Source: Protaetiibacter sp. SSC-01 (GTDB lineage Bacteria; Actinomycetota; Actinomycetes; Actinomycetales; Microbacteriaceae). From it: DNA of 64,000 nucleotides. Location: contig NZ_CP059987.1 in NCBI RefSeq assembly GCF_014483895.1, forward strand, positions 930,001 to 994,000, in the 5' to 3' direction. The notes below the pieces were generated by a model that ran no database searches, was not told the DNA's origin, and worked only from the letters and a program-made list of their open reading frames with translations. A program made the translations under genes and the position numbers. This document shows, one piece after another, positions 53,970-62,350 of this stretch (positions within the stretch are counted from its first letter, which is position 1; every line of letters starts with the position of its first letter).

Positions 53970-55036
53970 GCGCTCTGCCCCTCCGTGTCAGCCCCGCCCG
54001 GGCGCGAGTGCTCCAGCGCTTCGCCGTGGCGGCCGTCATCCTGGTCGGTCTCGCCCTCCCATTCATGCTGACCAAGTTCACGCTCTTCCAGGCGAGCCTC
54101 ATCCTCGCGCTCGCGATCGGCATCCTGGGCCTCAACCTCCTCGTCGGCTACGGCGGGCAGGTGTCGCTCGGACACGGGTTCTTCATCGCGCTCGGCGGGT
54201 ACACCTCGGCCATCCTCATGACGACGGCCGGCTGGGACTTCTTCCCGAGCCTCATCGCCGTCGCCGTCATCTCAGGCGGCGCCGGCCTCCTGCTCGGATT
54301 CCCGGCGCTGCGGCTGCGCGGCCTCTACCTGGCCCTCGCGACGCTCGCGCTCGCCGTCTCGACGGTGCCGGTGCTGCGCCGCTTCGAGGAGCTCACCGGC
54401 GGCGTGCAGGGCATCCGGGTCCCGCGAGCGGCGTGGCTCACCGAGAGCCCGCTCGGCCGTGACGCGACGATCTACTACATCGTGCTCATCGCGGCCATCC
54501 TCGCCGCATGGTTCGTGAGCCGCGTCGTGTCGGGCTACAGCGGTCTCGCGATCGCGACCGTCAAGTCGAACGAGATCGTCGCACGCAGCCAGGGCATCAA
54601 CACCGCGCGGTGGAAGACCGTGCTGTTCGCCTTCAGCGGGATGCTCGCCGGGCTCTCCGGCGCCTTCACGGTGCTCACGGTGGGGTTTATCGCACCGGAG
54701 TCGGTCGGCGTGATGCTCTCGATCTACCTCCTGGCGGGCGTCGTCATCGGGGGCCTGGGCAGCGTCTCGGGCGCGTTCATCGGCGCGATCGTCGTGCACC
54801 TGCTGCCCCAGCTCGCCGCCGACGTGAGCCCGGGTCTCTCGGGGACGATCTTCGGCGCGGCGATCCTCCTCATCATGTTCCTCATGCCCGGCGGATTCGT
54901 CGAGCTCGTGAAACGGCTGTTCCGGCGGGTGCTCGTCGTCGACGCCGGGCGCACTCGTCCGCCCTCGACCGACGGCCCCGCGACCCCCGTCGAGACGCAG
55001 ACGGTGGAACCCGGTACCGAGAAGGTGGCAGGGTGA
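53966..55036 (+). CDS. livM: LIV-type ABC importer permease (LivM-like)
   Basis: 356 residues from ATG 53966. Nine or ten helices with GLNLLVGYGGQVSLGHGFFIALGGY, the loop region SNEIVARSQGINTARWKTVLFAFSG and VVIGGLGSVSGAFIGAIVV. A cytoplasmic tail of about 40 polar residues follows (RTRPPSTDGPATPVETQTVE). It overlaps the CoA-ligase gene by GTGA, coupling uptake to activation. Confidence 0.93.
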   Translation: MSALPLRVSPARARVLQRFAVAAVILVGLALPFMLTKFTLFQASLILALAIGILGLNLLVGYGGQVSLGHGFFIALGGYTSAILMTTAGWDFFPSLIAVAVISGGAGLLLGFPALRLRGLYLALATLALAVSTVPVLRRFEELTGGVQGIRVPRAAWLTESPLGRDATIYYIVLIAAILAAWFVSRVVSGYSGLAIATVKSNEIVARSQGINTARWKTVLFAFSGMLAGLSGAFTVLTVGFIAPESVGVMLSIYLLAGVVIGGLGSVSGAFIGAIVVHLLPQLAADVSPGLSGTIFGAAILLIMFLMPGGFVELVKRLFRRVLVVDAGRTRPPSTDGPATPVETQTVEPGTEKVAG

Positions 55037-56655
55037 GCGACACCATGACGGTGCGAGCGGATGCGAGTGCACGCGTGAGCCGCTGGCTGACCGACGGGCA
55101 GGGCGGCTTCCATGCGGCACTGCGACAGAGCGCGGCCGCCCATCCCGACCGCGACGCCGTGCGCTGGCGGGACCGCCGCGTCGACTACGCGGAGCTCGAG
55201 CGGCGTGCGGGCCTCGTCGCACGGGCCCTCGTGGCGGCGGGCGCAGGCGAGGGCGATCGCGTGGCCCTCCTCATGAAGAACCGGGTCGAGCTCGTCGAGC
55301 TGCTCTTCGGCTGCGCGCGGATCGGCGCGATCGCGGTCGTGCTCAACTGGCGGCTCTCGGGGGACGAGCTCGCGGTCGTGATCGACGACGCGGACTGCCG
55401 TGCGCTCATCACGGATCCTGCCATCCGCCCCACGTCCGCCTATGCGGGCGAGCTGACGACATCGCCCCTCGTGATCGAGCTCGACGACGCGGCCGAGGGC
55501 GCGACGCGCTACGAGGACTGGCTCTCCGCCACCGAGAGCGACCCCGAGCCGGAGCATGCGGCCGACCCGTCGACCGCCGTGCTGCTCTACACCTCCGGTA
55601 CGACCGGGCGGCCGAAGGGGGTCATGCTCGGCCACTACGGCCTCTGGTCGCTCCTGTCTAAGGGGTACGAGGACTGGCACATGGACGACGAGTCGGTGCT
55701 GCTGTGCCCGCTCCCCGCCTTCCACATCGGCGGGCTCGGATGGATCATCGGCTCCGTCGCATGCGGCAGCACGCTCATCCTCCAGGAGGACGCGGACCCG
55801 CAGCGCATCATCGACGTCATCGAGAGCGACGGCGTCACCAACGCGCTCCTCGTGCCCACGCTCATGACCTCGATGGTCGAGGTGCAGAACGCACGGCACG
55901 CCGACCTCTCGAGCCTGCGCACGATCGTCTACGGCGGCTCTCCGATGACCGCCGTGCGATTGCGGGCCGCGCTCGACGTGCTCGACGCCGACCTCATCCA
56001 GGCGTACGGGCTCACGGAGATGACGAGCTCGGTGACCCAGTTCAGCCCCGAGGATCACCGTCGCGCCGCCCACCAGGGCGAGGTGCGCGCGGGCGAGACC
56101 GACCTGCTGCGTACCTGCGGGCGACCGCGCCGTGGCGTCGAGATCACGATCCACGATCCGGACGACGGGCACGTGCTCCCCGCAGGGCAGGTGGGAGAGG
56201 TCTGGATCAACGCCGAGCAGCGCATGCAGGGCTATTGGCGACGGCCGGCGGAGACCGCCGAGGTGCTCCTTCCCGACGGCACCCTCCGCACCGGCGACCT
56301 CGGGTACTTCGACGCCAACGGATACCTCTATCTCGTCGACCGCTTGAAGGACATGATCGTCTCGGGCGGGGAGAACGTGTACCCGGGCGAGGTCGAGAAC
56401 GTGCTCGTCGATCACCCGGCCGTCGCCGACGTGGCCGTCGTCGGCGTGCCCCACGAGAAGTGGGTCGAGACGCCGAAGGCCTTCGTCGTACTGCGCCCCG
56501 GTGCCACGGCGACGCCCGACGAGCTCATCGCCTACACGCGCGACCGCATCGCGCACTACAAGTGCCCCACCCAGGTGGAGTTCCTCGATCAGCTCCCGCG
56601 CAACCCCGCCGGCAAGGTCCTGCGCCGCACGCTCCGCGCGCGCCACTCCGGGTGA
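55033..56655 (+). CDS. Acyl-CoA synthetase (AMP-forming)
   Basis: 540 residues from GTG 55033. The adenylate-forming motifs are intact: LLYTSGTTGRPKGVML (A3), YGLTEMTSS (A5), RTGDLGYFDANGY (A7), KDMIVSGGENVYPGEVE (A8) and the catalytic Lys in NPAGKVLRR (A10). It joins a carboxylic acid to CoA using ATP. The overlap with the permease indicates that it activates the imported acid. Substrate chain or ring type cannot be told from sequence. Confidence 0.94.
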   Translation: MSDTMTVRADASARVSRWLTDGQGGFHAALRQSAAAHPDRDAVRWRDRRVDYAELERRAGLVARALVAAGAGEGDRVALLMKNRVELVELLFGCARIGAIAVVLNWRLSGDELAVVIDDADCRALITDPAIRPTSAYAGELTTSPLVIELDDAAEGATRYEDWLSATESDPEPEHAADPSTAVLLYTSGTTGRPKGVMLGHYGLWSLLSKGYEDWHMDDESVLLCPLPAFHIGGLGWIIGSVACGSTLILQEDADPQRIIDVIESDGVTNALLVPTLMTSMVEVQNARHADLSSLRTIVYGGSPMTAVRLRAALDVLDADLIQAYGLTEMTSSVTQFSPEDHRRAAHQGEVRAGETDLLRTCGRPRRGVEITIHDPDDGHVLPAGQVGEVWINAEQRMQGYWRRPAETAEVLLPDGTLRTGDLGYFDANGYLYLVDRLKDMIVSGGENVYPGEVENVLVDHPAVADVAVVGVPHEKWVETPKAFVVLRPGATATPDELIAYTRDRIAHYKCPTQVEFLDQLPRNPAGKVLRRTLRARHSG

Positions 56656-56657
56656 GC

Positions 56658-57323
56658 TCAGCGCACCGCGTCGGGGCGGGCCGCGTCGAGGGCGCGGCGC
56701 GCATCCTCGCTGCCGAGCCCGTACATCAGGATGCTCCAGAAGCGGTACGCGATCTCGCGCGGGCGACGGTGATCGGAGTCGCGGTACCACTGGTAGGCCC
56801 AGTTGCACATGCCGAAGGTCGCCATCGTCGCCATCTCGACGTCGCCCTCGTGGAAGACGCCGTCGGCCATGCCCTGGCGGATGAGGTCGCGCACGATGGT
56901 CTCGTAATCGTTGCGGCGGGCCTTGATGCGGGCACGCGCCTCGGTCGGCAGGTCGCGGTGGTGCTCGAAGAAGACGCGCACGTGGCCGCGGTGGGTGCCG
57001 ATGAGCTCGAGGATGTCGGCCATGGCCTCGAGGAGCAGCTGCTCGGGCCGCAGTCCCGTGGAGGACCGCTCCTCGTGCTGGTGGATGAGCTGTTCGATGA
57101 ACTCCTCATGGATGGCCTGGAGGATCTCGTCCTTGCTCGAGAAGTAGTGGTAGAGGGTCGGCTTCGCGATGCCGATCTCGCGCGCGACGCTGTCCATGGT
57201 CGTGTTCGCGAAGCCCGTGCGGTCGAAGACCTCGGCGGTCACGTCGATGATCTGCTTGCGCCGATCGTCGGGGGACATGCGGCGGCGCTCTGCGCGGACG
57301 GTCTCGGATGGCGTCGTGGACAT
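56658..57323 (-). CDS. TetR-family regulator of the catabolic regulon
   Basis: 221 residues from ATG 57323 (MSTTPSETVRAERRRMSPDD), preceded by aaggggtt; an upstream ATG at 57347 would add eight residues. The HTH is MDSVAREIGIAKPTLYHYFSS. The C-terminal domain fits the TetR_C ligand pocket of fatty-acid-type regulators (FEHHRDLPTEARARIKARR). It starts 42 bases from operator site 2 and lies three bases from the convergent end of the CoA-ligase gene. An acyl-CoA effector is inferred from context. Confidence 0.9.
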   Translation of the reverse strand: MSTTPSETVRAERRRMSPDDRRKQIIDVTAEVFDRTGFANTTMDSVAREIGIAKPTLYHYFSSKDEILQAIHEEFIEQLIHQHEERSSTGLRPEQLLLEAMADILELIGTHRGHVRVFFEHHRDLPTEARARIKARRNDYETIVRDLIRQGMADGVFHEGDVEMATMATFGMCNWAYQWYRDSDHRRPREIAYRFWSILMYGLGSEDARRALDAARPDAVR

Positions 57324-57364
57324 GTGAACCCCTTCGTCGAGCAGCACTAGTATAGCGAGTCAAT

Positions 57365-57382
57365 CAACCGACGAGTCGGTCG
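57365..57382. promoter_or_regulatory. TetR-type operator site 2
   Basis: caaccgacgagtcggtcg lies between the divergent TetR gene (start 57323) and thioesterase gene (start 57424). It matches sites 1 and 3. Its position allows repression in both directions and autoregulation. Confidence 0.8.
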
Positions 57383-57423
57383 AATCGGATATGCGGCCGC
57401 TCGGGACAAGCATAGGGAGCATC

Positions 57424-57852
57424 ATGCCCGTATTCGACTATCGCGTGCAGACCCGGTTCTCGGACGCCGACGGCTTCGGGCACGTCAACAACGCGGTGTA
57501 CTTCTCGTATCTCGAGAACGCGCGCGAGCAGCTCTATCGCGAGACGCGTTTCACGGAACTGCTCGGCCGTGACCGCTTCGTCCTCGTGAGCCATCAGCGC
57601 ATCGAGTACCGGAACGTGCTCGAGTTCCGCGAGGATCCGGTGGGTGTGGGCGTCTGGGTCGCTCGTCTGGGGCGCTCGAGTTTCGACCTCGCCTATCGCG
57701 TCTTCGACCCCGAGGGGGAGACCGAGTACGGGCTCGCCATGACGGGAATGGTCGTGGTGGACCGCGCGACGGGGCGGCCCGTGCCGATGTCGCAGGAGCA
57801 CCGCGCGGTGCTCGAGCCGTGGATCGACGCGCCCCCCGTGTTCCGCGGCTGA
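57424..57852 (+). CDS. 4HBT-type acyl-CoA thioesterase
   Basis: 142 residues from ATG 57424 with ggagcatc upstream. The hotdog-fold motif RFSDADGFGHVNNAVYFSYLENAR matches 4-hydroxybenzoyl-CoA thioesterase/YbgC-like proteins, including the catalytic Asp (DADGFGHVNN). It hydrolyses acyl-CoA and may recycle CoA from dead-end thioesters. It is the first gene right of operator site 2. Confidence 0.9.
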   Translation: MPVFDYRVQTRFSDADGFGHVNNAVYFSYLENAREQLYRETRFTELLGRDRFVLVSHQRIEYRNVLEFREDPVGVGVWVARLGRSSFDLAYRVFDPEGETEYGLAMTGMVVVDRATGRPVPMSQEHRAVLEPWIDAPPVFRG

Positions 57853-57899
57853 ACAACGCACTTGACGTGCTCTCCCGGTATGCCTATCGTCAAGTTACC

Positions 57900-57917
57900 C
57901 GACCGACGAGTCGGTAG
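57900..57917. promoter_or_regulatory. TetR-type operator site 3
   Basis: cgaccgacgagtcggtag lies 22 bases upstream of the mini-MDR gene (57939) in the 86-bp gap after the thioesterase gene. It is the third match to the regulon consensus and should control the dehydrogenase genes that follow. Confidence 0.78.
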
Positions 57918-57938
57918 ATTGAGCCAGTAAGGACGCTG

Positions 57939-58541
57939 ATGCCCGCCACGACGACGTCGATCGGACTCCGCGCGCTGCAGGACCGACAGGTCGCGTTCAT
58001 CGACCTCTCCTGCCGGCGCTGCGACACCTGCCGCGACGGTGGACCGCTCTGGTGCCCGGTTCGCGACGGCGACCGCGAGCTCGGGCTCGTGGCCCCTGCC
58101 GCCCTCGCGGAGCAGCTCCGCGACGCGCTTCTGTGCGCGGCGGGGATCGACGAGGCGCTCCCTCGCACCTTCGACCCCGCACCCGTGCTCATCACGGGGG
58201 CGACGGCTCGCGCGGTGGCCCTCTTCACGCACGCCGGCGTCGAGCCGATCATCGCCGACATCCCCGAGAGCGAGGTCCGCGCTCGCCTCGCGGAGCGTCA
58301 CGAGAGCGGGCGCGCCGGCCTCGTCATCGCGACCGACGACCTCCGTCAGGCGGTCAAGGCCGTGCGTCGCGGGTCGACGGTCGTCGGAGCCCCCGGTGCG
58401 GCACTGCCGAGCGTCACGGAGGTCGTACAGCGCGAGGTGGCGATCGTGGTGCCTCGCTCGATCGACGCGCTCGTCGAACGGGTGACCGGGGTGCGTTGGG
58501 ACGCGGCGATCGCGGCGCTCCACACGGAGGACGCGGCGTGA
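57939..58541 (+). CDS. Mini-MDR protein: structural zinc lobe plus Rossmann-like domain, no catalytic domain
   Basis: 200 residues. Cys25, Cys28, Cys31 and Cys39 have the spacing C-x2-C-x2-C-x7-C, identical to the structural zinc lobe of medium-chain dehydrogenases and to the full-length MDR gene at 59401. A Rossmann-like segment follows (VLITGATARAVALF at 83-96, Asp107 after the second strand) and then VIATDDLRQAVKAV. The GroES-like catalytic domain with the active-site Cys and His is missing; full-length MDRs have 330-350 residues. It may be a regulatory partner, a scaffold or a new activity. GTGA links it to the next SDR. Confidence 0.6.
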   Translation: MPATTTSIGLRALQDRQVAFIDLSCRRCDTCRDGGPLWCPVRDGDRELGLVAPAALAEQLRDALLCAAGIDEALPRTFDPAPVLITGATARAVALFTHAGVEPIIADIPESEVRARLAERHESGRAGLVIATDDLRQAVKAVRRGSTVVGAPGAALPSVTEVVQREVAIVVPRSIDALVERVTGVRWDAAIAALHTEDAA

Positions 58542-59404
58542 ACGACACGGACGAGAGGAACAGACAGGCCATGGCACAGGACCGGGAGCCGCGGGTGGTG
58601 GTCGTCACGGGCGGCGCACGACGCGGCGGCATGGGACGCGCGATCGCGGAGGCGTTCCTCGCCCAGGGCGATCGCGTCGTCGTCTCCGACATCGGCAGCG
58701 CCCTGCGCACCCACCCCGACTACGAGGTCGCCCCCGCAGAGGATCTCGCGGATGCCGCAGCCGAGCTCGGCGGCGAGGTGCTCACGGTCGCGTGCGACGT
58801 GACCGACGAGGCGCAGGTGGTCGAGCTCTTCGATCGCGCGGTCGCGCATTTCGGCCGCGTCGACGTCGTCGTCAACTGCGCGGGCCTCGCGATCGGACTC
58901 ACCCCGGTCGTCGAGCTCGCCCTCGACGACTGGAAGGTCAACCTCGAGGTCATGGCGACGGGCACCTTCCTGTGCTCGCGCGAGGCCGCGCGCCGCATGC
59001 GCGCCCAGGGCGACGGCGGTCGGATCATCTCGATCGCCTCTCAGGCGGGCAAGACGGGGCAGCCGTACCTCGCCGCGTACTCGGCCGCGAAGTTCGCCGT
59101 CGTGGGCCTCACGCAGTCGATGGCCTCCGAGCTCGGCGCCGACGGGATCACGGTGAACGCGATCTGCCCCGGCACGATCGACACCCCGCTCCTCGCGGTG
59201 CGCGGCGGCGTCTACCAGACGTTCTCGGGACTCGCCGGGAGGACCGAGGACGACTACCGGCGTCGGCTCATGCGGCAGATCCCGGCGGGCCGCTTCGGCA
59301 CCCCCGAGGATGTGGCCGCTGCGGCCGTCTACCTGGCCTCGCCGGGCGCGTCCTTCGTGACGGGCGAGGCGCTCAACGTCACCGGCGGACAGGAGATGCA
59401 TTGA
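58538..59404 (+). CDS. SDR family oxidoreductase
   Basis: 288 residues from GTG 58538; ATG 58571 is an alternative. Motifs: TGGARRGGMG, NCAG (VVVNCAGLAI), Ser in ISIASQAG, YSAAK. The insert LAVRGGVYQTFSGLAGRTEDDY before MRQIPAGRFG resembles SDRs that act on larger alcohols (mycofactocin-type or carveol-like). It probably oxidises a hydroxyl of the CoA ester or acid. It overlaps the MDR gene, which starts with TTG. Confidence 0.88.
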   Translation: MNDTDERNRQAMAQDREPRVVVVTGGARRGGMGRAIAEAFLAQGDRVVVSDIGSALRTHPDYEVAPAEDLADAAAELGGEVLTVACDVTDEAQVVELFDRAVAHFGRVDVVVNCAGLAIGLTPVVELALDDWKVNLEVMATGTFLCSREAARRMRAQGDGGRIISIASQAGKTGQPYLAAYSAAKFAVVGLTQSMASELGADGITVNAICPGTIDTPLLAVRGGVYQTFSGLAGRTEDDYRRRLMRQIPAGRFGTPEDVAAAAVYLASPGASFVTGEALNVTGGQEMH

Positions 59405-60393
59405 GCGCCGCGGTCGTGTACGTCGAGCCCGGTGTCGTGACGACGGGCGTCGTGCCCGAGCGCGAGCTCGGTCCCCGCGACGTCCGGATCGACGTTGAGG
59501 CGTGCGGCGTGTGCGGCTCCGACCTCGCCTCGTTCGCGCACGGGCACTACATCGAGCCCGGACAGATCATGGGCCACGAGCTCGCGGGGCGGGTCGCGGA
59601 GGCCGGTGAGGAGCGCACCGCGCTCATCGGCCGCCGCGTCACCGTCCGCCCCATGCAGTCGTGCGGCACGTGCTCGTACTGCCGCGCGGGTGCAGCGCAC
59701 CTGTGCGGCGCGACGTACGGTCCCTCGCTCGGCTACGGCACACCGGGTGCCTTCGCCGAGCAGGTCGTGCTGAGCGAGGCCGAGCCCGGGGTGACCATCT
59801 TCCCCGTGCCCGACGAGGTCGACCCCTTCGACCTCCTGTGGGCCGAGCCGTTCGCCGTCGCCCTGCATGCGGTGGACCTCGCGGGGCCCGCGCGCGAGAT
59901 CCTCGTGACGGGCGCAGGCGCGGTCGGCCTCACGGTCATGGCGGCCGCACGCGTCGCCGGCATGCGCGTCACGGCCGTCGAGCCGCTCGCGGGCCGCCGC
60001 GCGGCCGCCGAGACGCTCGGAGCCGCGACCTTCGAGCCGGGGGCGCTCCCCGACGGCGCGCGGTTCGATGCGCTCGTCGACGCATCCGGAGTGCCCGCCG
60101 CCGTCCGCGCGGCGCTTCCCTTCCTCCGAGGCGGTGCGCCCGTCGTGATGGTCGGTCTCAACGACGACCCGATCGCCTTCCCGTGCGGGGATCACCCCGT
60201 GCGCGGATCGTTCGCCTACCTGCAGAAGGACTTCGTCCGCTCGGTCGAGCTCATCGCCTCGGGCGAGGTCCGCCTGTCCCATCTCGTCACCGACCGGCTC
60301 GGCCTCGACCGCGCCGCGGACGCCCTCCGTGGGCCCGCGGCGGGCGATGCCACCGTCAAGGCGGCGATCGTTCCCCAGAGAGGTTCAGCATGA
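59401..60393 (+). CDS. Zinc-dependent medium-chain dehydrogenase
   Basis: 330 residues from TTG 59401. The start is supported by AGGAG five bases upstream and the TTGA overlap with the SDR stop. The catalytic zinc residues lie in ACGVCGSD and MGHELAG. The structural zinc is CGTCSYCRAGAAHLC and the NAD motif is ILVTGAGAVGLTVM. It resembles threonine/butanediol-dehydrogenase-type MDRs. With the neighbouring SDR and mini-MDR genes it points to oxidation of a secondary alcohol. Confidence 0.9.
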   Translation: MSAAVVYVEPGVVTTGVVPERELGPRDVRIDVEACGVCGSDLASFAHGHYIEPGQIMGHELAGRVAEAGEERTALIGRRVTVRPMQSCGTCSYCRAGAAHLCGATYGPSLGYGTPGAFAEQVVLSEAEPGVTIFPVPDEVDPFDLLWAEPFAVALHAVDLAGPAREILVTGAGAVGLTVMAAARVAGMRVTAVEPLAGRRAAAETLGAATFEPGALPDGARFDALVDASGVPAAVRAALPFLRGGAPVVMVGLNDDPIAFPCGDHPVRGSFAYLQKDFVRSVELIASGEVRLSHLVTDRLGLDRAADALRGPAAGDATVKAAIVPQRGSA

Positions 60394-61349
60394 TCGACCC
60401 GGACACCCGTCGCGCCATCTACCGCGAGATGCTGCGCGTGAGCGTATGGGAGCAGCGCCTGCGGCGCTTCATCGAGGAGGGACGCACCTCCGGCTTCTAC
60501 CACGCGGGCCGTGGGCAGGAGGCGACGGCCGTCGGCGCGACGCTCGCGCTGCGAGCCGACGACTACCTGCTCTACGACCACCGCGGCATGGGGCACGCGA
60601 TCGCCAAGGGTGTGCCGATCGACAAGCTCTTCGGCGACTTCCTCTCGACCTCCGAGGGGACCACGCGCGGGCTCGGCGCCGGCATCGTGCACATCGCGTG
60701 GCCCGAGCGCGGTGTGCTCGGGCAGAGCGGCACCCTCGGCGGCTCGTTCCCGATCGCCGCGGGGGCCGGCATCTCCGCCCGCTACCGGGAGTCCGACCAG
60801 GTCGTGATGTGCTTCTTCGGCGACGGTGCCTCCAACCGCGGCACCTTCCACGAGTCGGCGAACGTCGCATCCCTCTGGAAGCTGCCCGTCATCTGGCTGT
60901 GCGAGAACAACGGCTACGCGGTCTCGGTACCCGTCGCCGAGTCGCTCAGCGTGCCGCAGGTCGCCGACCGTGCGTCGGCGTACGGCATGCCGGGGGTCGT
61001 CGTCGACGGCATGGACCCGGATGCCGTGCACGCTGCCGTCAGCGACGCCGTCGAGCGGGCACGCGCGGGCGAGGGGCCGACCCTCATCGAGGCGATGACC
61101 TACCGGTACCGCGGTCACTACGAGGGCGACCCGCAGACCTACCGCCCCGAGGGCGAGCTCGCCGAGTGGGAGGCGAAGGACCCGCTCCTGACCTACCCCC
61201 GTCGTCTGCTCGAGGAGGGCGTGGTGACCCAGCAGTGGCTCGACGACGTGCTCGCCGAGGTGACCGCGGAGGTCGAGAGCGCCGCCGAGACCGCCGCGGC
61301 GGGGACCAAGCCCGACCCCTCCCGCGTCTACGACTACATCTACGCCTGA
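60390..61349 (+). CDS. 2-oxoacid (acetoin-type) dehydrogenase E1 alpha subunit
   Basis: 319 residues from ATG 60390, overlapping the MDR gene. The thiamine-diphosphate motif begins GDGASNRGTFHE and ends CENNGYAVSV about 28 residues later. RGMGHAIAKG and RYRGHYEGDP are typical of AcoA/PdhA-type E1 alpha. It works with the E1 beta and E2 genes that follow to cleave a 2-oxo acid or acetoin-like ketol and transfer the acyl group to lipoate. Confidence 0.92.
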   Translation: MIDPDTRRAIYREMLRVSVWEQRLRRFIEEGRTSGFYHAGRGQEATAVGATLALRADDYLLYDHRGMGHAIAKGVPIDKLFGDFLSTSEGTTRGLGAGIVHIAWPERGVLGQSGTLGGSFPIAAGAGISARYRESDQVVMCFFGDGASNRGTFHESANVASLWKLPVIWLCENNGYAVSVPVAESLSVPQVADRASAYGMPGVVVDGMDPDAVHAAVSDAVERARAGEGPTLIEAMTYRYRGHYEGDPQTYRPEGELAEWEAKDPLLTYPRRLLEEGVVTQQWLDDVLAEVTAEVESAAETAAAGTKPDPSRVYDYIYA

Positions 61350-61366
61350 GCCCGAGGAGCATCCGA

Positions 61367-62338
61367 ATGACCATGCTGAGCTATGCCCGCGCGATCAACC
61401 GCGCGCTCGCGGAGGAGCTCGAACGCGACCCGTCCGTCTTCGTCATGGGGGAGGACGTGGGCGCCTTCGGCGGCGTCTTCGGCATCACGCGCGGCCTGCA
61501 GGAGCGCTTCGGCCGCAAGCGCGTCTTCGACACCCCCATCTCCGAGAACTTCATCGTGGGCGGCGGCGTCGGGGCCGCGCTCACCGGACTGCGCCCCGTC
61601 GTGGAGCTGCAGTACGCGGACTTCATCGCCGTCGCGATGGACGAGGTGTACAACAAGGCCGCGAAGTGGCGGTACATGCACGGCGGCCTCTTCGAGATGC
61701 CGCTCGTCATCCGCGGTCCCTCCGGGATCGCGAACGGCGCGGGCCCCGAGCACTCGCAGTCGCCCGAGGGACTGCTCCTCTCGGCGGTCGGCATGCACGT
61801 CGTGATGCCGTCGACGCCGGCCGACGCGCTCGGCCTGCTGAAGTCCGCCATCCGCTCGCCCAACCCCGTCATGTTCCTCGAGCACAAGGGGATGTACGGC
61901 ATGAAGGGCGAGGTTCCCGACGGCGAGCACCTCGTGCCGATCGGCGTCGCCGACGTGCGACGCGAGGGCACCGACGTCACCGTCGTGGCGTGGCAGACGA
62001 TGGTGCCGCGCGCCCTCGCGGCGGCCGAACAGCTCGCCGACGAGGGGATCTCCGTCGAGGTCATCGATCCGCGCGGGGCGCGCCCCCTCGACCTCGACAC
62101 GATCCTCACGTCGGTCAAGAAGACGGGCCGGCTGATCGTGACCCACGAGGCGGCCGCCGTCGGAGGTGTCGGCAGCGAGGTGGTGGCCGCGGTCGCCGAG
62201 CACGCCATGGACTACATGGCGGCCCCGATCCGGCGCATCACCGCGCCGGACGTGCCGATCCCGCAGAACACGGAGCTCGAGCAGCTCGTCATCCCCACCG
62301 CCGAGGACCTGGTCGCGGCCTGCCGCGCCCTGCTCTGA
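61367..62338 (+). CDS. 2-oxoacid (acetoin-type) dehydrogenase E1 beta subunit
   Basis: 323 residues from ATG 61367 with gaggagc upstream. The family pattern is clear: GEDVGAFGGVFGITRGLQERFG, DTPISENFIVGGGVGAAL, GAGPEHSQSPEGLL and VIDPRGARPLDLDT. It shares the TPP site with E1 alpha. It lies 17 bases after E1 alpha and 12 before E2. No E3 gene is seen in the window, so lipoamide dehydrogenase must come from elsewhere. Confidence 0.93.
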   Translation: MTMLSYARAINRALAEELERDPSVFVMGEDVGAFGGVFGITRGLQERFGRKRVFDTPISENFIVGGGVGAALTGLRPVVELQYADFIAVAMDEVYNKAAKWRYMHGGLFEMPLVIRGPSGIANGAGPEHSQSPEGLLLSAVGMHVVMPSTPADALGLLKSAIRSPNPVMFLEHKGMYGMKGEVPDGEHLVPIGVADVRREGTDVTVVAWQTMVPRALAAAEQLADEGISVEVIDPRGARPLDLDTILTSVKKTGRLIVTHEAAAVGGVGSEVVAAVAEHAMDYMAAPIRRITAPDVPIPQNTELEQLVIPTAEDLVAACRALL

Positions 62339-62350
62339 GAACGGACGCTC

